64,000 nt of DNA. Source: Suillus spraguei. Taxonomy: Eukaryota; Basidiomycota; Agaricomycetes; Boletales; Suillaceae. Under the pieces are notes generated by a model. The model was not told the origin of the DNA and did no database searches. It worked only from the letters and a program-made list of their open reading frames with translations. Position 1 is the stretch's first letter, and every line of letters begins with the position of its first letter. The stretch covers positions 53,837 to 117,836 of the forward strand of contig JABCPU010000209.1 in assembly GCA_016800925.1 (NCBI GenBank), in the 5' to 3' direction. Of this stretch, positions 9,530 to 22,187 are shown piece after piece. The translations under genes were made by a program, and so were the position numbers.

Positions 9530-11108
9530 GCCATCTGTATATCGGCTGGTCCGCCAGAGATGGAGGTGCATGCGTGTGGCAAGGATTGCAAGGATTATGA
9601 ACTGGAAACTGTACGTTCAGTGTATCATTAGTAAGAATATACGGCAGGATGTGAAGGCGCATACGCATACAACGTGCCAGTGTAGGAGTACTAGGTGCGC
9701 AGATCATCAACTTGCAGTAAAAGGCATTCGGGAGATGTACACACATGGAGGAGTAGTGACATTAATACGTTCGCCAGTGAGAGCACTTCGGGAAAGAGAA
9801 TGAGCATGGATGAGTACCACGAAATGGTGCATGGGAGTGTTAACTCACAAAAGCCACACATATAATAGAATATGTTATGTTTCGCGAGGACAACTTGCAG
9901 ACGGCCCGAGTGCATCCGCCAGCTTTGCATAGCGGGTATGAGCGTGAGAATCATGAGTCCTGGGAGAGTACCTATCAGTGTGTGCTTGTACATGTGTATG
10001 CTCCTGGTCGCCCACCCAGTTCGAATACGGAAAGGAGAAGGTATGGTAAGAAGAGCATGATACCACTTGAGGTCCGGTAGCTCCCTGTGATACCCGGGAT
10101 CGCACTAGTTACAACTGTGGAAGTAGAGAGAATAGTCAAACGATAGTGGAATGCTAGGGAGAAGTGGGAGCGCGTACATACGGAGGGAACATCTGTGGCC
10201 AAGGTAACGCTGATGGCCACCACGCTGAATGCCTGGCTTATGTATCTATAGCTAGCTTTGGTGTGTACGAGTGGATTTGGGACTCACGAAAAAGGTGGAC
10301 AGCATGGCTGCGAGCAATATTTTGTTGTTGTTCCAGAGCACGTATGTCCTGAGAATAAAAAAATCTAGATGAATCAGATCGGAAACATACATTTCAGGGG
10401 GGCACGAAATGTACATTCGGAACAATTGACTGATAATATACCAAGTCCTGTGAGAGGAAAGTACCAGCCATCAGCAAGGACGTGCATAGACAAATGCACC
10501 ATGCACGTACCTGTGACAATATTGTTCAACCTCCGGTATTCCTAGCAAAGTCATGCAGTAAGTCGTTCATTCTCGTTAACTCTCCACAGCATCACATACA
10601 CTTGAAGTCTCATGCGAGAGAAAGTGCTCTAAAGAACAAGTATTAACTCATTATCGGGACGACGAGTGCTGGAGCGGAACGTACGATATAAAATTGTGGT
10701 GAGAAGGATCAAGGGAAGGTATCGCGTAACAATATACAGATATTTTATCTTGCCCCACTTCGATTGAAGTAAAAAATCCCACTTTGCACATATCGTGGAT
10801 ATCAAAACTGAGGTGTATCACAGAAATGGGTATGTTACCTCTTCATGAAGTGAACATGCATAATCATAGGCCTGGATAAGCGATTTTAACAGCGGACGTG
10901 AATGGAGAAGGATAAGCCTACCCAGAATGTAGCAATCGACACTGAACTGTGTTAGGATAAAGAGTAAGGGTTCCAGACAGTACGCACCATATATGTACTG
11001 ATGGAACACGAACTATTAAGTAGTATTCACCCTCGTATTGACAAGGAAACGAACCGTAGTGAACTGCACGCTCCTCGCTGCTGCGATATCGTCAGGCGAG
11101 TATTCCAT
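9530..11108 (-). pseudogene. DUF6533-like multi-spanning membrane protein, copy 1
   Basis: One of three diverged copies of the same multi-exon gene. In order on the minus strand: an exon starting MEYSPDDIAAARSVQF (ATG at 11108); YDYACSLHEEV, the start of the DUF6533 signature; a poorly preserved KW..YLPF region; and LRTYVLWNNNKILLAAM at about 10350-10300, followed by a GTGAG donor. Then come an FELGG segment and the C-terminal LHILPYI exon. DUF6533 proteins are fungal integral membrane proteins of unknown function. I could not assemble a continuous frame, so I treat it as decayed, though some splice sites remain good. Confidence 0.5.
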
Positions 11109-11899
11109 CTAGAAGTTGTACACCGTAACAATCTCCACGAGTGACGAGAAACCTGATGTATGGACGTTCGACGACGCCAGGACGCGTGTTAAGTATATGG
11201 CCCTAACGATCAGGTGGCTTGATACGCGCCGCGGTTCCAATAGACACCTGTGAGCCGAAGAAGTTGCAGTATATAGAAAAGCGTCAAGATAGGTAAGACA
11301 GATGCAAACAGAGGTCAAAAAGATGTGTGTCGTGTACACATCATGATGATTTTTATGTCTGATGAATGAATAAGAATGGTACTGCAGGCAGAATTATCTT
11401 GAGGTAGTCTTACGGGAGCAACTGGGAGAACCATGTTCCAGCATCGATACTTTGAAGTTTGTTCATATGCATGTGAACGTGGTGACGTTGCGTTGGCTTG
11501 CCATCGGTAACATTCTTAAGGTGCGGACCTTCAAGTTGACAAGTGTCTCGAGTGTCCAGAGAGATTACAGCACTTGGCAGACTGTGCTACCAAGGTCTGG
11601 ATTTTGAAGAATCGTTAATGAGGACGTTCTCTGGAGTCTGAGAGGCTGGCCTCATGCGATTCCGAGCCAGGGTACAGGCGCTTGACCGCCTGAACAGTTA
11701 AAACGCAGCGCCATTATGTCAGAACGCGTCAGTACAAGGAGGGCCAAAGTGAAGCGTCAAAGAATAACGCGCAGTGTATACCTACTCCCACGGTTCCGAT
11801 CCCTCGCTGGCAGTGATGCATGATGCCGCAGTGTCGCATTCTCGTTACCGACTTCTCATCGTAATTTACATTTGCATACATTATGATGCTCTTAGACTC

Positions 11900-11943
11900 G
11901 TGACCAGCCCCTCTATGAGGCAACTCATAGAGGGGCTTGGTCA
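11900..11943. repeat. 44-nt near-perfect hairpin
   Basis: Arms GTGACCAGCCCCTCTATGAG and CTCATAGAGGGGCTTGGTCAC around a GCAA loop, with a single 1-nt bulge. Confidence 0.9.
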
Positions 11944-12102
11944 CCAGTCTAACATGCTCTAGCTATGTACCAACAAATCGAAATTCTTGCAGCATAGATA
12001 CTTATATTTAGAAGGAGCAGAATTACATCCTATTCACTGATCATCGGGCCTGAGTTCCGCTACATAGGAAGTTCTGGCTTGACTGTCGTCTGCGCCACTT
12101 AT

Positions 12103-12192
12103 TGTTGAGATCCGAGTTTTGCCGAGTTTTTCCACCCTCCCTTCGCGTAAGTTCTCCCGAGGACCTGGCAAAACTCGGCAGTCTTATCAACA
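12103..12192. repeat. Imperfect inverted repeat of about 90 bp
   Basis: The left arm TGTTGAGATCCGAGTTTTGC pairs with a right arm containing GGCAAAACTCGG and TTATCAACA. It could be a small foldback or MITE relic; no clear TSD. Confidence 0.55.
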
Positions 12193-12859
12193 ACACTAGC
12201 GCCAATTGAGTTTGCCCTGCCATGTGGCAGAAGTCACTGGCAAAGTTCTACGGTCTCTGTGGTGATCTGGGTGCCGAAGCGAATGAACTGCCCGCGGAAT
12301 TTGTGACTTGTCCATGAGCCCAGGGTCTCTCGACTGCAGTGAGAGACGTGATATACTTACACTGTAGATAGTAGTTCCGATGAAATTCAGTGAGCAAAAT
12401 CATATGATAATGGTCTGAAACTCAGAGCATTAGTTACTGAAATCAGGGTGCTGAAATTGCCGTTTTTTACTCTGAAATGATGCGCTGAATTAGTGAAGAC
12501 ACGGGTAGAATAAACTATGTACATACCATCTGTTGTCTGACCACCGGGAGCGCAACCGTTAAACTCGAGTCTCGGGCATCGATCACGCTGTGTAAACCAC
12601 CAACTTCACCACAAACGCGAACCTCTCCAACTATTCTTAATATTCATGAGCTCATAATTGATGGAATAACCCTATGACAGCCCGCGTCTTGACAGTTTTA
12701 GTTTAATCAAAGAAATTCTCTCTCCACTAAACCCACCCCACCACTCATCTCGTACAGCCCAAGCCTCGCTCCACGGACGACACCGTATAAGCCACAGGAT
12801 AAAACATCACGTCGCAAAATTCATAGATGACATATGGGTCAATGGAATACCGAGGGCAA

Positions 12860-14457
12860 CAGACACATGTGCTTGTCGACTCATTCCCCAGAGATGGAGA
12901 TGCATGCGCGTGGCGAGGATTGCAAGGATGATGAACTGGAAACTGTATGTGGGTGTGAATTTGGGTATTGTTAGTAAAGATGCGCAGCAGGATGTGCAGG
13001 TACATACTCATGTAACATGGTGCGGTAGGAATACTGACGTACGGAACATCAATGACTCGATCATGAAATGCATTTGGAAGATTCACGCACCTGGAGGAGC
13101 AGCGATGTAAAGATATTGGTTACGGAGAACACTTCAGGAAAGAAAGTGATCATGGATGAGCATGGAAAACGGCGAGTACGAGTGTTAACTCACGAAGACC
13201 GCATGCATAATATGATATGTTATGGTTCACCAGGGAGACGTACAGACGGCTTGAGCTCATCTGCCAGTTCTGTATGGCGCGTACGAGTGTGAGTATCAGG
13301 AGTGCTGGGGATGACATTGGTCAGTGCGCGTTACATACATATATACTTTCCTGGTTACCCACCTAGTTCGAACACAGTGAGGAGAACAAATGGTATGAAG
13401 AGCTGGAGACTTGTTGTACTCTGGTAGCACCCTGTGATGCCCGGGATCGCGCTAGTCGCATCTGTGAAAGTGGACGGAGTTTTTCAGTGCTTGTGGAACG
13501 CCAGAGGGAAGGTGAGCGAATACATGCTGCGGGGATGGTATTAGTGAAGGCAATGGTGAACGATGCTACGATAAAAGCCTGGCTGACGCGTCTAGTACCA
13601 GTGACTTGGGTATAGTAAGCGGATTGAGAACTCACGAAAAAGGTGGTCACCATGGCTGCGAGCAAGAATTTATTGTTGTTCCAGAGAGCATATGTTCTGA
13701 GCATGAAAAAATCTAGGTGGATCAGATCAGAAACATACATATAATAAGGGCGGACGAGAGATACATTCGGCGAAAATGACTGATACCATGCCAATAGCTG
13801 CGGGAGGAAAACAATGACCCTCAGCAAGGACGTGCATGCATAAATGCACCATGAACATACCTGAGTCAACATTGGCCAACACTCTGCATCTCTGGCAATG
13901 TGATGCAGTAAGTCGCTCGTCTTATCAACTCTCCACAGCATCACATACATCTGGAGTTTCATTTGGGTTAAAGCTCACTGAAGAACAAGTGTTAAGTCAT
14001 CATCAGGGCGATGTATGTTGAATCGGAACGCACTATATAGATTCGTGGTGAGAAGGATAAAGGGTAGATATCGTGCAATAATATAGAGGCCCTTTACCTT
14101 ACCCCCGTCCGATCGAAGTAAATATGTCCACTTTGCATAGGATATTGAAGATTTCAGATCAATGTGTGTCACGGAACGAGTGTATTACCTCTTCATGAAG
14201 CGAACATATGTAATCATAGCACTGGATAAATGTGTTTAATAGCGGGAGTAAATAGATGGGGATAAGCTTACCCAGAATGTAGTCATCGACACTGAACTGT
14301 TTTAGGGCAAAGAACAGGGAGTCCAGACAGCACGCACCATACATGTACTGATGGCACATGAATTGTGAGTACTACTTGCGCAGATATTGACAAGGAAACA
14401 CACCGTAGAGAATTGCAAGCTCCTTGCTGCTGTGATCTCGTCAGACGAATACTGCAT
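12860..14457 (-). pseudogene. DUF6533-like multi-spanning membrane protein, copy 2
   Basis: Same gene family and exon order as copy 1. The start exon is MQYSSDEITAARSLQF (ATG at 14457), followed by YDYICSLHEEV near 14210 and KWTYLLRSDGGKVKGLYII..RYLPFILL near 14140-14060. This is the clearest match to the DUF6533 N-terminal motif (YDY...EV...KW...Y..RYLPF). LRTYALWNNNKFLLAAM follows at about 13710-13650. The long minus frame 13962-13363 reads through intron-like GT..AG segments, so it is not the true protein. The function is unknown and it is probably non-functional or poorly expressed. Confidence 0.55.
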
Positions 14458-14459
14458 CG

Positions 14460-15545
14460 TATACTAAACAGCGTGATTGAGCGATGAGAAAAGGGAGGTA
14501 TTGAGGACAACGGGACGGGCGTTAAGTAGTAAGACTATGTAGGGTTATGTAACGATCAAGCGCACTGTGCAGCACCAAATTAGTTAGGAGAAGAAGGTGC
14601 CAAGAGAAGTCAAAGAAATGTTTGATGCACACATGATGTGCGGCCTCTGCCGAGGTGATATCATACGATTAGACGGGTTTGAATGCATTGAAAATCATAG
14701 TTTTCGCTTCGGGTCCAAGATTCCGAAGTACAAAGTTTGATGGGAGGCTACAACTTGGAGCTCCGAGTCGGACCTCGTGTGGCGATAGAAACAGCATTTG
14801 CTGAGAACGATCAGAAATCCAGAGCAATAATTTCCAATAAGCAGCCGAGGCGTATCTTCATTTCCGATTCTTGGAGTGAGGAAGTAGACCACATCAATCG
14901 TAACCATGGATACTTAGTTTTGGATGAAGACTTCGTCAATAGATAAAGCCAGTCTGTTCTTGCAATATAGTGAGTGGAAATCTTCGCATCGTTTATACTT
15001 CTGACCTTCTAATCCTCCTCTTCCTTCGCAATAGCCCTCCCTGCTTCAAGCGCAGTCATTCATCCTAGTAGCAGCCTGTTTGCACTTCGAGTCTTGTCCT
15101 GCACATCACCATGCCTTTGACACTTGTCTGCATCATTACAACAATAAGGATGAATAACCATCGCCGAGGGTCTGTTTTCAGCTGCGAACGCACGAGGGCA
15201 GTAGCTGGCTCATGTCCATTAATCGCATAGGACAGTCCGTGCACAAGGAGGTCGCGTTCTTGGCCTATCGTTACGTTTTTGATGTATTCCAGACGAATCC
15301 TGGTCCGCGCAAGCGTGTGAGTTGTAGTACGTACTTTGTCAATTCACAATGTCAGGGTCATCCCAAACTAGGCTGTACCTTCTAGCTGGGCACCATTTCT
15401 TACAGTGACAGTTTTAGCATTAGTGAAGCGGTGGACAAATGAGAATGGTATCATATAATCCTCCTGTAATTCTCACTGCTAGCATATCAAGAGTTGTCTG
15501 ATGTAGTTGTCTGCTGCAGTATGTAAATAAAGAGATTCTCTCACC
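14460..15545. other. Intergenic, old repeat fragments
   Basis: No gene supported. 14870-14930 resembles 33225-33300 (a CAATCGTAACCATGG-type block), and 15000-15140 resembles 35070-35215 (CTGACCTTCTAAT..., GCACATCACCA). This is a dispersed repeat shared with the region upstream of the LINE. Confidence 0.5.
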
Positions 15546-15850
15546 TCTAAACCGCCCCAGCTAGTCATTGCATACAATCCAAGCCTTGCTCCATGGAATA
15601 CCCACAACGGCACCAGAGCTATGAGTACGTCGGTTTGTCTGACAAAGATGGAAGTGCATGCGCGTAGCGAGGATTGTAAGGATCACGACCTCGAAACTGT
15701 ATGTGGCTGTAAGTTTGGGTATTGTTAGTAGCAATACGCAATGGGATGTGGAGGTACATACACATACAACACATTGCAGTAGTAGGAGTACTGTGGCGCG
15801 GAACGTCAACAGCTCGATTATGAAAGGTATTTGAGAGATTCACGCACCAC
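15545..15850 (-). pseudogene. 3' fragment of a DUF6533-like gene (copy 4)
   Basis: Similar to the last exon and 3' flank of copy 3 (MNLSNTFHNRAVDVP at 15843, YLHIPLRIATNN). Similarity stops abruptly at about 15850 within ATTCACGCACC, so only the 3' end was kept or duplicated. About 90 bp of downstream flank (15460-15545) also matches copy 3. Confidence 0.6.
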
Positions 15851-16324
15851 CAGAACGGCGCCAGGTTCTCTACGCCCTACTCGCTGATCGTGGACACTAA
15901 TACAATAAGGTGAGGTACGATACTTGAAATCAAGGGCTTGTAGATATCGATATCACTCGCGATGACGATTACAGCTAAATAACAAGCAGAGGGATACGTG
16001 CGCCGTTATATACTTTCCACCCTGCAGATTCGCCTATAACCTAATCTTTTCCAGTAGGAATGGCGCCGATTTTGATGAAGTCGGTGATGGAATCGAATGA
16101 ATGGATGGTCAAGGTGGATAGATGAAGCTGGCCCTGGATTGCTGCAGATTACATCAATATAGGTTTCAGGGCTCGTGTCCTGGACATCTAATGACAGGTA
16201 TGTGAAGCAGGTTGAGGCTATGCAAAAGCACAGAAAGGGTCGGTTCACACACCTCTCAAACTTGGATCAAGACATGTATAAGCTCTCCAGCAACTTGTGC
16301 TCAACACCATCCACCTCGAGTAGA

Positions 16325-17426
16325 ATGACAGAAGAAGAACAGCCAGTCATCCCAGTCGTAACGCCTACTCGAACATTTGAAGGTCATGAAGACAGTGTGG
16401 TAGGAGTTGTAATCTTCCCCGATAGACGCCGTATGGTCACGGCCTCATTGGACAGAACGCTTCGTCTATGGGACTTGAAAGACGGTGTTATGTTGAAGAA
16501 AATGGAGGGGCATCGCCGTGGAGTGCGAGGACTTGCAGTATCAAGAGATGGGCAATTGATAGCAAGCAGTGATTCCGGAGGAGAACTCATCGCCTGGAAC
16601 AGAGACGGCGAATTTCTCACCAAACCCATCAAATTCCACTCTGATCAAATAAGGTCGCTTGATTTTTCCCCAGACAGCACATTTCTTGCGAGTGGCTCAC
16701 TTGACAACACAACGAACCTCTGGAACACAAAAACGTGGCAGGTGGAAGGAATTCCAATCAATTGTGGTTCTGAAATCCTCTGCGTTCGGTATTCGCCGTC
16801 TGGTGAATATCTTGCCATCTCAACCAAGGGTATCCAAATATGGAATCCAGGTACAAGGGAATGCATCGCAAAGTTCGAGGGTCACTCTGCGTTTGGATCA
16901 TGGAATCTGTCCCTCGCGTGGACGCCGGACGGAAAACAGCTTATCTCAGGTGGTGATAAAAATGATTCCACTATACGAATCTGGGATTCATCAACTTGGA
17001 AGCAAGTCAGTGAACCATGCAAGGGTCATACTGACACTGTCAACATGATTGCCTTGAATCCTACTGGCACCCTTCTCATGTCCGCATCTGCAGACCAACA
17101 GGTTCGCATTTGGCGACTTTCGGATCACCAAACCATCGCCATATTCAAGCATACCAATGAGGCGTATTGTGTCACCTTCTCCACAGATGGCAAGCACATT
17201 CTTAGCGGAGGACAAGATAAAATGATCTCAAAGTGGGCAGTACCTTTGCTTCAGGATATTCTCAAGGATCAGCCATCTGATGTAAGATTCTGTTTATCTT
17301 CTATCCCTTCTTCATCTCATTTTCTTCAAGAATATGTTACGGGAAGACACCCCGAAGGAACAAGTGGCAGATAATGCGAGTTCCCATGCTTTGCTCGTCT
17401 TCTTGCATATTGATCATCAATGTTGA
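16325..17426 (+). CDS. WD40-repeat protein (seven-bladed propeller), first half of a probable WD40-TPR-HET gene
   Basis: A complete WD40 propeller. From the ATG at 16325 (MTEEEQPVIP) seven repeats follow, each ending in a W-containing strand: LRLWDL, LIAWNR, TNLWNT, IQIWNP, IRIWDS, VRIWRL, ISKWAV. The long exon ends at 17281 (GTAAGA donor) and an intron to 17330 leads into NMLREDTPKEQVADN, which would stop at 17424-17426 unless spliced onward. The frame is also open upstream to an ATG at 16175, but the 5' leader similarity to 21215-21540 and the good context make 16325 a sensible start. WD40 propellers are protein-binding platforms. Only 74 bp separate this stop from the TPR exon, so I favour one gene, with the linking splice unresolved. 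Confidence 0.82.
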
Positions 17427-17506
17427 TACCAAGGTTCAACAGTCCTACTGCGAAGTTTGTTTCTAGTCTTCATTCTCACCATGCGATCTGACCATGGGTG
17501 ATGCAG

Positions 17507-20500
17507 ATCCTCGCTATCGACACGACAGTTTCCAATGCATGCATAGCCGGCGACTTATCTACTGCCGACAGACTGCTCACAAAAGCAATCAACGATGATA
17601 GCAACGACTACAACTCTTATGCGAATCGCTCGTTTGTTATGGCGAGAAAAGCCGACTGGGACCGCGCACTTGATGACGCACTCAAGGTGATATACACCGT
17701 CCTCTCGCGACCTTTTGAGCACAGGATATCTTACATGGCGATATAGGGCATAAGCATTCAGCCATCCTTGATGGGCTGCATCTCCAAGGGCATCGCTCTC
17801 TGTGGTAAAAGGCAGTTCCAGAACGCGATGAAAGCGCTTGACCTCGGGTTCCTGTTTGTGGACGCAAATCTCAAGAAAACACATCTCCTACTCTTGATCA
17901 AGGTGCGTCATTCTTGTCTTGTGTGGTCGTGACTTACGTGGCGGCTGTCAGGCCATCACCCTTTTTAATGCAAATGAACACGAGGAGGCGATTCTGCGTG
18001 TCCAAGACCTAGCTACCACTTGTCCCAATGTCGATACCCTTGCCTGTCAAATCGTGGAGGTGAGTGTTATTGACATCAGATTCATGCATCGATACTGAAT
18101 TTTGCAATCCTTCCACTCAGGCTTATCTACATGTCCAATTAGGCTTGAATGTCTTGGGTGGTGTGGATGGAGTGCGTTACAGCGAAGCTGCTGACCACTT
18201 TACTCGTGCTGTTAACACCGTTCGTTTTTCGTCCATGTCGGCCATACATTCCAAATATGATGTCTTCGTGTTGGTAGGTTCATTGGAATCTAACTGCAAA
18301 TCGTGTTTTCACGCCCCATCGTGCTTTTCCTAGTTATTCGGGTGGGACCTCATGTCCTTGTGGAGAACTGCACACCAGAATTGGTGCCATGCGCTCCTTC
18401 AGGCAGGTAGACTTCCTGAAGCTATCAAAGCATATCGATATATGATGGATACGGCTGATGAGGCCACGAAGCACGCTGCCTTGATTGGTCCACAGGTAAG
18501 TCTCCATGATGTCAACCGGGTATAATTCCCAACCCATCACTTCATTAGCTTTCAAACGAGATTGCAGCGTGCACTATTCCACGGGAGGCGATTATGCTCT
18601 TGCTGCAGGTAATTACGACAGGGCTATCAAGCTTTACTCTACAGTGATCGACCTCGATTTTGCGACCGATACCATCTTTGCGAACCGCAGCAAGGCGAGG
18701 TCAGGGAAAATGCTATGGGACGACGCACTCCTCGACGCAGAAAAGGTACGATGACAGCTGCCGTTTCGTACTCGACACTCATTTTGGTGATACACAGGTC
18801 ATCGAACTCAACCCCTCATCTTATATCGGATATCAGTTGAAGCATGCGGTACTGCATGGCGCACACCGATATGATGAAGCCATCGAAGCCTTCAAATCCA
18901 TGCTCGTCAAGTTGGAAAATGCTTCTCACATGCAAACACAAAGTACGCCCCGGAATTACCACATCCTTAAACATGAATGACACTTTCTCCAGAGCTGCGC
19001 CAACAATACATCAATCCATCTGAAGCAGCAGTAGCTATTCAAGAGACCATCAAGGCTCAACTCAACGACGCCCCACATCGTGTGCTCAATACCTTCACTG
19101 GGCGCCTATGCAATCGAGAGCTACAGATCAGCGCCTTCAGAAGGAGCACAGAATACAAGGAACTTTTGTCGTCATCATTATTGATGCACATAGATCTCCG
19201 CAAGGAGCACATCAAAGATGTCGTAGCGACATACTTCCGTTGTGTCACACTATCGCATCGGTGGGAAGGAAAGGAACCACTGCTACAGGACGTCAAGGAC
19301 AAGGACATTTATGAGTTGAAAGCCGTTGGCGGCATCACCAAGTTGCAGTCTTTCTGCAAAACAGCTCGGGCTGCGGGGTATCGCTGGGGGTGGATTGATT
19401 CATGTTGCATCGACCAGGCTAACAACGTCGAACTCCAAAAATCGCTCAATTCCATGTTCGCCTGGTATCGCACCTCGGCGCTCACGATGGTCTACCTGTC
19501 AGATGTTCCGCCTTCGTCGAAGCCGGGTGCACTGGCCAGGAGCGCATGGAACACACGAGGATGGACCGTACCGGAATTCCTCGCCCCGAACGTCATCCGC
19601 TTCTACCAAAGTGACTGGACCCCGTATCTCGATGACCACTCTCCCAACCACAAGCAGTCTGTGGCGATCATGCGGGAGTTGGAGGATGCAACGGGGATAG
19701 ATGCAAAGACCCTTGTCGCATTCTGCCCTGGAATGATCAACGCCCGCGAGAAACTGCAATGGGCGTCGACGCGTTTCACCACAGTGGAGGAAGACATTGC
19801 TTACTCATTGTTTGGAATATTTGGTGTCCAACTCCCTATCTTATACGGTGAGAAGAGGCGAAATGCGCTTGGACGGCTCCTGCAGGAGATCGTTGCTGTG
19901 TCTGGGGACATTACTCCCCTGGACTGGGTCGGAACATCATCCGAATTCAACAGCTGTCTGCCTGCCGACATCACTTCATATGAAGCCTCACCGTACATGC
20001 TGCCATTCATATCTGAAGCTGAGATGCAGAGATCGAGCTTGTCATTGCAAGACACTGCGATTGTCGAGTTGGCTTTGACATTGTACAGCTCGCTAGACCG
20101 CCTGAGAGCTGCACGTTTTGATCACCGCCGGCTGCACCTCCCATGCATTGTGTTTCCTGTTACAGAAATCAGACGGAGACCTATGGAACAGGAGACCTAC
20201 TTTACGTATGAAGTCAAGGCAGACGGGCTTCATGACCTGCGTATCACCACGGAGGAAAGGTTGCTCCAGTTCTCACAAGGAAGACCAACTCGACAGTCTT
20301 TCTTACTCGTCCGTCCCTGGGATCGTCGTCTCCTCGAGCTACCTAGCCACGCAGACGATGCAGTGAGCGTGCATTACTTTACTCTTCCTGGGTCGCCCAA
20401 AGAGCAGGGCCCACTTGATTCAGAATTGAGCGAGCGTGCAATGCGATTGATTGTCCGCCTTGGACAGCCATTCAACGCATTCCTGCTAGGGCAGCAACGC

Positions 20501-20608
20501 AGCGGAGAATACAAGAGAATTGCATGCGATCGTGATATCATTACACAAGTCAAAGAAGTGGATTCTGTTCACGGTATGATGGACGTCAGGACACTCGAAA
20601 TATTGTAG
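17507..20608 (+). CDS. TPR and HET-domain protein (heterokaryon-incompatibility type)
   Basis: Eight exons join in frame: 17507-17686, 17747-17902, 17952-18059, 18121-18273, 18334-18487, 18549-18745, 18798-18942 and 18993-20608, giving 903 codons including the stop. The N-terminal 360 residues are helical TPR-like repeats (SYANRSFVMARKADWDRALD; FANRSKARSGKMLWDDALLD). The last exon has the HET domain: TLSHRW, WIDSCCIDQ, MVYLSDV and NTRGWTVPEFLAP. HET domains trigger cell death when unlike fungal strains fuse. The 18487/18549 junction needs a weak GTCCAC donor; the strong GTAAGT 8 nt later would shift the frame. If not spliced to the WD40 half, translation could start at the ATG at 17501. Confidence 0.86.
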
Positions 20609-20734
20609 CTGTGTGTACTCATTTGTTTTGGAAGAAATAGATTTCTAGGCAGTTTTCATTCTCGATATTTCCTTCTTTTACGCCATTACTCCATCATTCA
20701 TTTACAGTGTCTCATACCATGGTATGTCATGGCT

Positions 20735-20935
20735 GTAGATCAACTTTACGCCTGCTTGACAACTTGAACGCTCCTCGTTTCGCGAACTGCAGGCTGCATC
20801 TGCCCTCGCATTTCGTAGCAAGCAGTCAAGCGGAGTCGTGTTCAAGACCAGGAAGTATATGAAATCAAAGCCGACGGACTTTGTAACCACGCAGAACAAG
20901 CTGATTCAGTTCTGTATAATTCCCACCTAGGCAAA
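20735..20935 (+). pseudogene. Relic of a second HET-gene 3' region
   Basis: LLDNLNAPRFANCRLHLP aligns with SSLDRLRAARFDHRRLHLP of the HET gene upstream. A later KADGLCNHAEQADSV-like stretch matches its KADGLHDL region in another frame. With the WD40 relic that follows, it marks a decayed tandem copy. Confidence 0.6.
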
Positions 20936-21204
20936 CTCATGCACTTGGCACCCAACATGAACACAGTCCCTTCTGTTTAAGCGACCAACTGAGCGATCCT
21001 CTAGATGTGCGTGTCCTTATCTTGTTCTCTTAGAACCAGACTTGACTTCTTCATGAAGACTTCATGCTCACAGGCAGGCACATTTACAATGTGAAATCTA
21101 TAATACGCTTGAGGTATCAAAAATGGTTTCTAAAGTACAAACGTGAAACAGATAACTGCTAAAACTCGGACAGCTTCAAGGGCACTTGAAGCTTTGTACC
21201 TATC

Positions 21205-21905
21205 ACAGCTAGACTTTCCCCCCTGCAGATTCGCCTGCAACTCAATCTTTTCCGGTAGAATGGTGTCGATTCTCTGACCATACGTACATGATGAGCGATG
21301 GAACCGAATGGATGGATGACCATGGTGGACTAGCTAGACGAAGAGAAGAAAGCTGACCCTGGATTGGCTGCAGATTACATCAATATAGGTTTCAGGGCTC
21401 GTGTCCTGGACATCTAATGACAAGAATGTGAAGCAGGTTGAGGCTATGCAAAAGCACAGAAAGGCCCGGTTTACACACCTCTCAAACTTGGATCAAGACA
21501 TGTACAAGCTCTCCAGCAAGTTGTGCTCAACACCATCCACCTCGAGCAGAATGACAGAAGAAGAACAGTTAGCCATTCTAATCGCAAAGGCTACTCGAAC
21601 ATTTGAAGGTCATGAAGAGAGTTTCGCGGGCGTCGTAGTCTTCCCTGATAGACGTCGTATGGTCACAGCCTGTTTGGACAGGACGCTTCGTTTATGGGAC
21701 TTGAAAATGGTGTTGTGTTGAAGAAAATGGAGGGGCATTGCCGCGGACTGCAAGGACCTGCAGTATCAAGAAATGGGCAATTGATAACAAGCAGTGACTC
21801 TAGAGGAGAACTCATCGCCTGGAACGGAGATGGCGAATTTCTCACCCAGCCCATCAGAATCCACATAACATCACTTGATTTTTCCCTAGACAGTACATTT
21901 GCAAA
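21205..21905 (+). pseudogene. Decayed duplicate of the WD40 gene 5' end
   Basis: The leader and the first WD40 repeats of 16015-16690 recur here with high identity (MTEEEQLAILIAKATRTFEG; LDRTLRLWDL). A 1-nt change near 21705 shifts the frame at WDLK; the next repeat (LENGVVLKKMEGHCRG) then reads in the other frame. Similarity ends at about 21905 in the third blade, where foreign sequence begins. The TPR and HET parts do not follow, so this copy cannot make the protein. Confidence 0.88.
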
Positions 21906-22187
21906 GAGTTCATGGACCCTGTTATCAGTCGAACCTTACTCGATTCTTTCGAGTTTCTCCAAACCCTGCACAGAAAAAGTCTGAACACCCTTACGGCATT
22001 CACAACGAAAAGACCCTAGACTCTACAGAACATGTTCGCTTCAGTTTACTGTTGCCACTATTATCGAGGGTATATAGTAAGGATAGCACACGTCGAGACA
22101 CCCATCAAGCGAGCACATCCAAGGTTGCTGATAGATGTGACGGAACCATGAAGGCTAATCAGATATCCACAAAGAGATACATCAGGA

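Larger units (their letters stand above)
11110..12740. other. Intergenic between DUF6533-like copies 1 and 2
   Basis: No gene recognised. The first 230 bp resemble the region upstream of copy 3 (about 25280-25520), so they are probably the ancestral promoter. Two inverted repeats stand out, at 11900 and 12103. Confidence 0.5.

Noticed and set aside
13363..13962. 199-residue minus ORF taken as a single exon
   Set aside because: It reads through GT..AG intron-like segments; the conserved pieces match DUF6533-like exons that belong in different frames.
16175..16324. N-terminal extension of the WD40 protein from the ATG at 16175
   Set aside because: The frame is open, but the extension has no domain and lies in a leader-like stretch. 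The start at 16325 is simpler, though the extension cannot be excluded.
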